A stretch of DNA of 64,000 nt, taken from the NCBI GenBank assembly GCA_032629725.1, contig JAFEVB010000010.1:1612001-1676000 (forward strand). Direction: 5' to 3'. The notes under the pieces were generated by a model, which saw nothing but the letters and a program-made list of their open reading frames with translations, made no database searches and was not told the DNA's origin. Shown here one piece after another: positions 55,277-64,000 of this stretch. Numbering within the stretch: position 1 is the first letter of the stretch; each line of letters starts with the position of its first letter. The position numbers and the translations under genes are program-made. Origin of the DNA: Gremmenia infestans (Eukaryota; Ascomycota; Leotiomycetes; Helotiales; Hamatocanthoscyphaceae).

Positions 55277-56714
55277 ATGGGCGTATTGACTTTCGAAGCC
55301 AGCTTTGGCAAAACACCTGCCCCATTCAAGATCAAAGTTGACCCCGAATTCATTGCTCTAACAAAGCAAAAAGTATCTTTGACCCGGATGGTCGAAGACG
55401 TCGAACAACCTGATTACAGCGACGGACCACCTATCCATATCGCCTCCGCAGTGAAAGAATACTGGGCGCGAGAATATGATTGGGAGTCAGTCCAAGACCG
55501 GTTGAATAGCGAGTATGATACATGCAGACAAGGTCCAAAAGCTCTCGGCTCACAACTTGCAGGCTTTCACAATCTACTACAACTGTAGAGCTGCCAGCCA
55601 GCTCAGCCTACAAAGAAGCTGTTCCTCTTCACTTCGTACACCACACATCCTCTCGCTTAGATGCGATCCCCCTACTCTTCATTCATGGCTGGCCAGGGTC
55701 ATTCCTTGAAGTCCAAAACATCATTGAAGAATTGACAAATCCATCCCAAGCAGACGCACAAGCGTTCCACGTTGTTGCGCCTTCTGTCCCCGGTTTCGCC
55801 TTCTCTCCAGCTCCCAAAAGCCCAGGTTTTGGCTACATCGAGTCAGCACATGCCTTTGATGCTTTGATGAAGCAACTCAACTACCCCAAATACGTGATCC
55901 AAGGCGGCGATTTAGGTGGGTTGATACTCCGCCATCAAGCATACCTGTATCCCGATTCCGTCATCTCCTGCCTCTCCAACTTCTGGGTCGTGGCTCCCAA
56001 CGCGTCCGATCTTGAGAGATATCGCGATAACAAGACCACAGCAGACGAAACGGCCGCGATTAAGAATTACGAGGGATTTACTCAGAATGCCTGGAGCTAT
56101 GGTCAGATCCAACAACAGCGGCCATTGCGCCTGGGATTTGGACTGACGGATAGTCCTGTCGGACTCGCCATGTGGATTTACGACGCGATGTGGCCCGGTG
56201 TTTCTGATCCTTCCTTTTGGTCGACAGAAGATATCATCACCTGGACAATGATGCATTGGATTCAAGGCCCCTATGGAGCGACTCGGATCTACAGAGAAGC
56301 CGCAAAGGTAGGTAGTAAATACCACATTCCCGTTTCAAGCAGGTCACTGACGTGAGCAACAGAGCGGCAGCCTCACCCTGAACGGCCTCGGCGACTTCCC
56401 TTACGTCAAGCAACCCGTGGCAATCTCTGAATTCGTGCGAGATATCTGGTACCAGACCGTGAGTCATCACCCTCTACTCCCTAACAACATACCTATCATG
56501 CATCTATATCAAAACATCTAACACCACCCACTCCCAGCCCCTCGATTGGGCCCAACGCCTAGGCAACGTCACGCACCGAACCGTGCACAACACAGGCGGT
56601 CACTACCCCTCGACCGAAACCCCATCTCTCCTCATCGCCGACATCCGCACGTTCTTTGCAAACACACAGATCTCGGGAACGGGAGTCTTCTTTTCGGCAA
56701 ATACCCACCCTTAG
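55277..56714 (+). CDS. Epoxide hydrolase (microsomal-type alpha/beta hydrolase)
   Basis: Four exons, 55277-55512, 55563-56307, 56363-56458 and 56538-56714; introns of 50, 55 and 79 nt; 417 residues. The chosen ATG has a strong context (CCCACCATGG); an in-frame ATG 60 bases upstream is possible. N-terminal EHN domain: PFKIKVDPEFIALTKQKVS, then YWAREYDWESVQDRLN. Alpha/beta hydrolase: oxyanion-side HGWPGS at residues 120-125, nucleophile Asp195 in QGGDLGG, and catalytic His381 in NTGGHYPSTE. The protein opens epoxides to diols through an ester intermediate. There is no N-terminal anchor, so it is probably soluble. Fungal members serve in detoxification or secondary metabolism; no cluster is seen around it. 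Confidence 0.88.
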
Positions 56715-58847
56715 GTAGTTATATGCATATGCATATTTCCAGGGGTGCGTATTGACTGAAAGAGGCGGATCAGAGTGAGGAAGGAAGGAAGGATTTGTTG
56801 CACGTCGCGAATTTAATATACCGTCATGTATGCATGCGTATATTTGCGTGCGCCACGATCGTGTGCGTGGGTTTATGGGACTTGCATCTCTTTCATAAAT
56901 CGTGTTCGGCTGGTAGCTCGGGGCTGTATGACTATACTGTACGTAGGTTTACTACGTACTGTACAGTATTTTCAGCATGCCCTCTAATTTCTCACCTCAC
57001 CTCACCACACGCACCTACAGGATTCCCCCTTCTCAGCCCTAGAACTGGACTGGGCTAATCATTTCATTTCTTTGGCTCAACTTCTCAAGCGCTGTTTTAT
57101 CACATCATCAAAGTCAGTCAGCTCGGCGTTTCGTTTCGTTTCGTTTCAATGTTCTAGAGGAGCCAATCCATATGCTTATTATGATTGGCTGTACTGGGGC
57201 ACCATCATGTGTACGTGGTTGAATTCCTGTGACGTGAAATGGATCTCGTTTGTAATTATGAATTCAAAGTCATATCACATGTAGAATTTCGTTATAGCAA
57301 GGGATGGAGTTGAAATAACGAGGACGCTGGGATTGTGCGGACATTCATCGATTGTTGATATATGCGTAAGTGCGGTCAGAAGTAAGGGGAAATGCATGAT
57401 AGGATGTATCGCTGCTAGCATATATGTGTCTTCTGCTCCTGCTCCTTTCATCGTGTTGAGAAAGTCTCGAGCGAAGTCCATTTCATATTTCTTAGGTATT
57501 CAGTAACGAAGAAACCCTGGGTCTTAAATCATATCCATCTACTGCACGCTGCTCGAACATACAGACGACCTGAAAATTTATTCCCCGCTTTCTGATTTCT
57601 GTTAGGACTTGAGTATATGATCTTCGAGCAGGGGAAAAGCGAAGAGAAAAGGAAATTAGGCCGTGAAGGGAGTCAAGGTGTAGAAAGCTTGTCGGCGCTA
57701 CTACCCTGCCTGTGCTTTGAATGGGGTAGCGGTATATGTACCGGTAGGATGGAATGATGTACCGGTACCTCGGACAGGTACGGCATCGTATCCCTCTGAT
57801 CTAACCGAAGATGCCAATGTATTGGGCACAATCACATCACTTGAATATTCCCCGAGAACAGAGAGAGAGAGAGAGAGAGAAAAGAAAAAAAGACATACAC
57901 AAATAAAGGACACGGAAATTGGTAAATCCGTGGCTGTAATAAATATAGATTATCGAATTTGTGCAGCGCGGGAAAAGGTGTTGTATATAATAGGAAGGAA
58001 GTTTCGCAAAGAGGAAGGATGAAACGTTGTTGTTCCTGAAGGAATAGATGGGGTGGGGTCTGGGACGAGATATACGGTGGGAAGAGTATTTATCAGAACT
58101 AAATCGTTACCCCACTCTCGTACTTACCAGACAAAGATTTTCCGAACCGTCTGGGGCAAGCAGGACAAACTCGGATACTCTATACAATGATACAGCTTCA
58201 GGACATCATGCATCCTTCACAATCTCGTTGGCGGCTAGGTTTAATTATATCTTCAGCGCAAAGTGAGATTAAGCCAAAACGAACTTAAAGTTTGGACGAA
58301 ATCCCAAAACAGCTCAGAACCATTGATTGCTGGTTTGGGTGATCATTAACCGCCATTGCCCTGTCTTGGCTGTCTAGTGAACCCGGCAGCACCCTATCAT
58401 ATGCGCAGGACAGGCACCCAGCAGACACCCAGCAGACACCCAGCAGACACCCCTCGTGCTATTAAGGGTTTAAGTCAGAGATGCCGAGAGCCTCTCGATG
58501 GTTCGCATACCCGCTGTCCTGAATAAGGTCCGTATTGTCACCATCTCACCCTACCTTACCAGCGGCATGGCATGGCATGGCATGGGTCGATAGTCCACAA
58601 TAATAATCCCAGATGCAGCAGTCGGGCGCATAGATGGCATGCAACCCTCTCAATCTATCTATCCTATTGACGAATCAGTATTCGCTCACTCATCCTCGTA
58701 AGAGCAGCAGCGTATGCATCTAAACATGTGCCTGTCCGGACTTTTCTAAGCTTCTTCTTCCTTCTTGTCTTCTTCCACTCTCATTCTCTCTGTGCGTGCA
58801 TTCTGTTATTCTGGAGGTTCGACGTTCGGAATGAAGTCGTCGTGGTC
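56715..58847. other. Intergenic, about 2.1 kb, with simple repeats
   Basis: No convincing gene. Simple repeats: GTTTC near 57128-57147, (GA)n at 57859-57882, an 11-bp unit ACACCCAGCAG x3-4 at 58406-58450, and GGCAT x4 at 58562-58584. The long distance and pyrimidine-rich stretch at 58740-58800 suggest a long promoter/5'UTR for the next gene. Confidence 0.5.
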
Positions 58848-60536
58848 ATGAGTTCAATAGGAGGGTGGTTCGATGAAGCCTACATGTCATGGCTTCGCTC
58901 TTCCGTAAACTGCTGCTCATCACTGCGCCAGCAGCAAGCGCCTAGAGCGCGCGGTGGTAAGTATCAAGCTTTTCTACTGAGAAGAGGATTCAGATTGTCT
59001 AAACTATATCTCTAGAATCCAGAAGACCTATAGGGATCGAGCACTATCAACCGCGCTTGATAGCGCCGCCGATTCCAGAGCCGCAAGATCGGCCGTCGAC
59101 AAGAGGGAGAGAATGGGTTTCACGGAGCAAGAGCTTCGCATCCCGCGCATCTAGTCGTGGAAGCTTCTCTGTGAGAAGGAAGATCAATGCATATAATGGA
59201 CCTCGCCGGCCGAGGATGGCGATAGGGGCGCCGACGGACTTTCAACATCTTAATGCTACGCCGCCGTCAAGACGAAAGGAGGGATATGGTGGATTTAGGC
59301 CTTTGGAATTGAGCATATATATGCCCCAGAATCAGCTGTCACCACTATTACCACATTTCCGCCCAGAAGACATAGCATTCCCATTCAATGACGATATGAA
59401 AGACCTACCACGTCCACCTACTGCCATGACGCACTCAAGAAGTGGTTCATCCTTGTCATTCCAAATACCCCGGAAACCCATTCGTGCAAGTTCGAGGACA
59501 TCGTCAGAATGGACTGCGCAGTTCAAACCCCGACCGGACTCTTTGACAGCAGAAGAACTACTAGCGAGACTGGATACGGATATGCCAAAACCTCCACCAC
59601 CAGCCCGTCTTAGAGCTATGACAGAGCCACCAACCTATGAGAGGATTAAGTCAGCTCTTCATGAGAAGTTTGAATTAGAGCAGCGCCTAAAAGACATCGA
59701 CGAAGTAATCGAAGAGCGGAGGAGTATATACTTGTCAAGCCGACCGACAAGTCGAGCAACTTCTCGTGGACGAAGCATCTACTCCGAGTCTCAAGGTATT
59801 TCCCCTCCTGCCGTCCACTCGCGTCAAGTTTCTAATAAATGTAGAACCAATGCCATCCACACCACCCATCCAACCTTCATTCGCCGAGCGCCTCGCCGAC
59901 CAGAGACCCAAGACTGCACCACCAAAGAACACCGTGCACATCCCCAGCCGGCTAAAGTCATTCACCGAAGCCTCAGCAACCTTCTCATCTTCATCCTCAA
60001 TTTCCTTCCCTTCCCCACCCCCTAAATCGCCTCTCCGAGAACCCCTCCCCCCACCACCCCTTCCACTCATCCTCCAAACACCCCATCCACCGCTGCGGAA
60101 AAAGAAGTCCTTCTCCCGGGTCTCAAGCTGGCTCTCCCGCTCCCCACCCCCGCCACAATCCGAGCATTCGCGCACCATTTCTCTAGACAGCATCACCAAT
60201 ACGCCCAAGCTGTTGAAAGAAAGAGAGGGTTTCTACCAATGTGTTGATTTGAGCGGGATAGGAGAGGAGAATAGAAGGTATAGCGTCAGCACTGTCAGTA
60301 CGCTCGAGAGCGAGGATGCAGAGGATGAGCATACGTGGACGCCGGAGAGTAGTCCGGGACGCGAGAATAGGGACCCAGGGATGGCGGCGAGGGGGAGTGA
60401 GGAGAAGAGTGTTGAGTTGGAACGTGTTAGGACTTTCGGATCGCCTCCGAGGAAGATCCCGGGGGATGATTGGAAATTAAGGATTCCTGAAAAGGAATAT
60501 GTGCCTGGGAGGAATAGTGTTGGTGTTGCGTTTTGA
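58848..60536 (+). CDS. Unrecognised Ser/Arg/Pro-rich fungal protein
   Basis: Three exons, 58848-58956, 59016-59795 and 59845-60536; introns of 59 and 49 nt in phase 1; 526 residues. I do not recognise a domain. Visible features: a short N-terminal exon (MSSIGGWFDEAYMSWLRSS), an Arg/Ser-rich basic segment (SKSFASRASSRGSFSVRRK), a conserved-looking segment (FRPEDIAFPFNDDM), a short predicted coiled coil with many charges (HEKFELEQRLKDIDEVIEERR), a Pro/Ser-rich low-complexity stretch and an acidic-to-basic C-terminus (ESEDAEDEHTW, IPGDDWKLRIPEKEYVPG). Such sequences often are regulators or scaffold proteins in fungi, but no function can be given. The first exon is the least certain part. Confidence 0.65.
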
Positions 60537-60540
60537 GGAT

Positions 60541-60574
60541 GGGATGGATGGATGGATGGATGGATGGATGGATG
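60541..60574. repeat. (GGAT)n microsatellite
   Basis: About eight GATG units directly after the stop codon of the upstream gene, so in its 3'UTR. Confidence 0.95.
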
Positions 60575-60968
60575 ATACCACGGGGTTTGATTGTACTGAC
60601 TGGCGTTTGTAAAGATACCAGCAAGCGTCGCTGACCTTGCGATAATAATATGGGGTGGGGGTGGGTGGTTTGATAATGAGTACTCAGTAGATTCTGGAGA
60701 ATTTATACCCTTTGGACAGGCTTTAATAAATGTTACGTTCATATCGAAGCATGTCATAATCACTTAAGATCCTTGGGACATCTCCTATCTACTATATGGC
60801 CCTATATATAACCAAGTCACATAATAAACCTACAACTTTTAGCCCACTTGACGAGCTGGGTCTGCCTTTCGGCTAGCATCTCTACTTGAAGGCTCAGCAG
60901 AGAGTAGGTAGGTGTAGCTTCCGTACCGTACCATGCTCAAAGTATAATCTCATCCCAACCTCCCTCCC
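60575..60968. other. Convergent 3' region
   Basis: About 390 bp between convergent genes. Nothing seen beyond AATAAA-like signals (for example AATAAA near 60725). Confidence 0.5.
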
Positions 60969-62036
60969 TCACAAAGAATCAACATCAATAGCCGTACCCA
61001 CCGTCATCCCCCCAACCGCAACCGGCAGATGCATCTTCAAAAACTTCCCAATAGCAACCCCCGGCACACCATGCCTCATCCCCGTCCCATCATCCCACGA
61101 CGAGTGCAAACCCACCAGTCTCCCATCAACCTCCCTCACCAAAGGCGCCCCCGAATGCCCCCAGTACGTCCACGCATCGTGCATCAACGTCCCTATATCA
61201 CTATTATCTTGCACGTCTGCCCCGGCCACCATGCCCCGAAACACACCCGACGATACCTCGACAAGGTCGTACGGCGTCTTTCCCCCGGCCTTGCTCTCTA
61301 GATCGTCGCGGCCGGGCTGCCCGATACACAGGATTCGCATCTTGTACCGCATTATCCCTGTATATAATTCTACTGCGTGGAAACTAGGCATCTGCCTCTC
61401 TTCCCGCCCCTCTCCCTCTCCCTCTTTCCCTCCTACTCCTGCTCGCGCTACTTGATCGACACCTATATCCGACTCGACGGCTAAAATCCTCAACAACGCC
61501 AAATCCCGCACCGCATCCCACACCCGACACTCCACAAGCACGGCGTCCCCATTATAAAACAACATCCACCTTCTCTTCCCCCCGGCCTCATACTCCACCT
61601 CATCGGCCCCGAAACAGTGCGCGCATGTTAGCGCCCAGCCCGACGCGTGGATCAGGACTGCGGTACCGGCTTCGTGCTGTGCGAAGATGAGCGTGGAGTT
61701 TAGGGCGTTGCGGATTTGTGGGGTTGAGGTTGAAATTGAGGAGAGGGTTGTGGAGAGGGTTGATGGGGCTGTGAGACGGAGTTTGGCTTGTTTTTTGCGG
61801 AGGAGGAGGAGGGAGGTGTGGGAGATGTGGGGGAGGGAGGAGGAAGCGGTGCGTGGGAGGATGAGGATTTGTTCTGAAGGGGCAGGGGAAGAGGAAGAGG
61901 AAGAGGAAGAGGAAGAGGTGGGGTGGAAGGTTATAGGTGATGGAACTGGGACCGGGGAGGGTTTGCGTGGTTCTGAGGATGATGGAGCGATGCTGCTAGA
62001 TCGCAACACGCGTCTATTGCTTGTCATTCTCGACAC
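60969..62036 (-). CDS. Trypsin-fold serine protease-like protein
   Basis: Single exon, 355 residues. The N-terminal ~75 residues are Ser/Pro-rich with a run of Ser coded by a (GAGGAA)n-type repeat (61885-61918 on +). The C-terminal 240 residues form a trypsin-like domain with a full catalytic triad in order: His in LTCAHCFG, Asp in WDAVRDLALLRI and Ser in YWGHSGAPLV. GLHSSWDDGTG and GVPGVAIGKFL resemble the last strands of degP/Trypsin_2-type domains. The start MSRMTSNRRVLRSSS is basic without a signal peptide, so it should be cytosolic or nuclear, not secreted. The usual GDSG is GHSG. Substrate unknown. Confidence 0.75.
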   Translation of the reverse strand: MSRMTSNRRVLRSSSIAPSSSEPRKPSPVPVPSPITFHPTSSSSSSSSSSPAPSEQILILPRTASSSLPHISHTSLLLLRKKQAKLRLTAPSTLSTTLSSISTSTPQIRNALNSTLIFAQHEAGTAVLIHASGWALTCAHCFGADEVEYEAGGKRRWMLFYNGDAVLVECRVWDAVRDLALLRILAVESDIGVDQVARAGVGGKEGEGEGREERQMPSFHAVELYTGIMRYKMRILCIGQPGRDDLESKAGGKTPYDLVEVSSGVFRGMVAGADVQDNSDIGTLMHDAWTYWGHSGAPLVREVDGRLVGLHSSWDDGTGMRHGVPGVAIGKFLKMHLPVAVGGMTVGTAIDVDSL

Positions 62037-62271
62037 ATTACTTTGGTACGAGTTGTAAAATATTCTCGTGGTTTTATTTTGGGAGTGAAGTTGTGAGGTC
62101 AGTGGAATGGAAGCCTAATCTAATCTGTTCAGCTTGCGATTGTTGATCAGGCAACAAACACACTCCGCGGGGGGACCTAGACAAGGGTCATGGCAAGATA
62201 GTGCGGGGGAGCTGCTGCTCACATATCGTTGCATGTTCACCACCACGTACTCCGTATAAGTATCGTGATAA

Positions 62272-63639
62272 ATGACGTCTTATGATCAGTTCGACCTATA
62301 TTGCAATCGCACTGAAAGATCCATTGCATACCATTTGCCCAAAAGTGACGAAACCCAAGAGGCTTTCACTCAAAGAGAACAGCGCCGCAATCAGACGAAT
62401 AAAGATAATGCACTTCTCAACGCGAAAAGTCGGGCGGTTAGAGAAGAGCTTAATGAACGGCGCTGGGCAGTGATGTATTTGCAACATCTTGCATATCGTG
62501 TCAATCAAACGAACAGAGTGATGATACAATTTTCAGATCTACCACCGGTTGCCAGTCTATCAGTGCACGACTCCAAAAGCAGTTCTTCGATCAGTCCTCC
62601 ACAGCCATTGCTGTATCAAGCATCAGTAGAGCAGCATATCGAGGTCCTGGAACAACGCAGAAGAGATGCTCATATTGGAAAGGAAAGTAACTGGGCTGCT
62701 CTAAACACACTAGCTTCTGGATTAATATCAGGTAATCCAATTCTACTCTCTACATATAAATAATTCCAAGACAAATATTTGATCACAGGTATTCAAGGCA
62801 ACCCTGAAGAAACCGAAATCGCTTTCAGACTCTTCAACGACGATAGCCACACACATTTCTTCGCGGATAGAGAAGATATCCGGTGCAGTAATTGGCAACA
62901 ATTCGACATTAGTCAACCCTAAGAGAGGAAAGATGCTGAACGACATATTACCGGTACCTTCGTTCAAAACCCAACAAATTACATCTCCATTAGCACATCG
63001 CCTCGACGAATATGGAATATAGTTCTAGCCGAGAATAAGGGCCTTGTCAGGGTCGATCGAAAAATCGCAGTGATCGACCTGCGGGTACTGAGGCGTCTTG
63101 GACTTGCATATGGTAGTAGCACAGATGATCTAGGATTTCGTCACTTTGATAAATGGAATAATACTGGGACAATATTTGCCACTAAGCATCATGTGCTAGT
63201 CTTGGGATGGCTTCCTCCTCGATGTATTCTCGGGTGCTTATCCATTAAGGAGTTTGAGGCATTACTCGAGGAGTATCAAATCAATACCTTAAGTTCAGGT
63301 TTGTCATTTTTTACTTTTATATATATGATCCAACTATGACTAACTATTATAAACCAGAAAACATTTCACTTTCTGAGTATGAGAAGAAAATTAGCTTCCT
63401 GTCAATTCTACAGTACCTTCCTAAAGTACGAGCGGGATGTTAATCTGTGGTCGAATTTTGAATCGAATTCATATATACTGTACTATACAATTTCATATGA
63501 CAGTGAGTCTTCAAAAGTCCAAAGCGTCATCTGCTAACTTCTTCAGATTACCTCAACGTTGAGGGATGAAGGCGACTATGTCCCTATCTTGATAACACCA
63601 AATCAGGGCTATCTAATCCAACTTCGAAATTACCTTGAT
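62272..63639 (+). pseudogene. DUF7587-like fungal gene with premature stop
   Basis: Exon model 62272-62731, 62789-63298, 63358-63425 and 63547-63639, with introns in phase and clear branch sites (GACTAAC, GCTAAC). The middle part shows the fungal DUF7587-type pattern: EIAFRLFNDDSHTHF, NYISISTSPRRIWNIV, KIAVIDLRVLRRLGLAYGS, DDLGF, TIFATKHHVLVLGWLP, CILGCLSIKEFEALL. A TAA at 62920-62922, codon 198, interrupts it in frame, probably from CAA. In the last exon the expected ITPNQGYLIQLRNYLDWHY is in the other frame because of one extra A near 63600. The first exon is a separate, helical N-terminal part. It may be a recent pseudogene, or the stop may be real with a shorter protein. Confidence 0.6.
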
Positions 63640-64000
63640 TGGCATTATTGAGATTCCTTGCGATTTATTCCGATATTTCCAAAATATTTATACTTGAACT
63701 TATAGCGGAATCTGATATTTCAAACCAATACCAAAAACTTGCTTATTAATCTAGTATGATTAGTATAGAACTAGAAAGCCTTCCAATAGCAAAGGTCACA
63801 CTTGATCCTACTTAAGGAGCGCTATCAGATATTTGTTGTTTACTCATTCTAGAGGGCTTCCTCGAAGCAGCCATTTGTTTTATTGGAGAAAAGGAAAACT
63901 TGCAGTGATGGTGCTACAGGCACACTTCTTTGTCTAATTGATATAGATATGCATGTCCTTTCTGAAGCAGGAGAGTTGACGTTGTTGGAGCTATACTTGA
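63640..64000. other. Right edge, no gene assigned
   Basis: No motif seen. A short open frame near the edge (GGCTTCCTCGAAGCAGCC region) may belong to a gene continuing outside the window. Confidence 0.4.

Noticed and set aside
58406..58450. Regularly spaced short repeats considered as a CRISPR-like array
   Set aside because: 11-bp tandem units without spacers in a fungal genome; a plain minisatellite.
59735..60208. 157-codon ORF antisense to the Ser/Pro-rich gene
   Set aside because: Gly/Arg-rich mirror of Pro-rich coding sequence.

Overview
The window looks like nuclear DNA of a filamentous ascomycete (Pezizomycotina; I suspect Leotiomycetes, but that is inference). The genes carry short 50-160 nt GT-AG introns with CTAAC/CTGAC-like branch sites. 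A large AT-rich block shows the CpA/TpG depletion and TAA/TAG stop codons typical of repeat-induced point mutation (RIP). I saw no bacterial features.

Layout. 1-4.07 kb: a secreted HExxH metalloprotease-like gene (5' end outside the window), an antibiotic-biosynthesis-monooxygenase-like gene and a fungal kinase-like gene. 4.1-31.95 kb: a nested transposon island. Its outer shell is a heavily mutated Ty3/Gypsy chromovirus with LTRs at both ends. Gag and protease lie on the left, RNase H, integrase and a chromodomain on the right, all on the + strand. Inside it sit copies of a Tad-like LINE that are much less mutated: copy A (minus strand, about 5.4 kb) followed at its tail by two 5'-truncated copies, B (1.9 kb) and C (0.29 kb), and copy D (plus strand, about 6.1 kb, full length). 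A and D are in inverted orientation and flank about 5 kb of AT-rich sequence with several tandem repeats. 32-64 kb: ordinary gene-dense euchromatin.

The euchromatic genes, in order: pyridoxal-reductase-like aldo/keto reductase (-), Ddi1 (+), Rrp8 rRNA methyltransferase (-), type II phosphatidylinositol 4-kinase Lsb6 (+), RING-finger SNF2 ATPase of the Rad5/HLTF type (+), RBM26/27-like RNA-binding protein (-), membrane-anchored GH92 mannosidase (-), epoxide hydrolase (+), an unrecognised Ser/Pro-rich protein (+), a trypsin-fold protease-like protein (-), and at the right edge a DUF7587-like gene broken by an in-frame stop. These are unrelated housekeeping or accessory functions; I see no biosynthetic cluster and no operon logic.

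The most interesting signals lie in the transposon island. LINE copies sit head-to-tail on each other's (AAT)n tails with microhomology at the 5' junctions. A perfect 14-bp motif abuts the 5' end of A and the 3' end of D, suggesting target-site duplications exchanged by an inversion. Two consecutive perfect hairpins just before the tail are kept in all four copies, and A and D share nonsense codons.

Splice sites were placed by eye from GT/AG signals, phase and protein continuity; family names come from recognised motifs, not from database searches.
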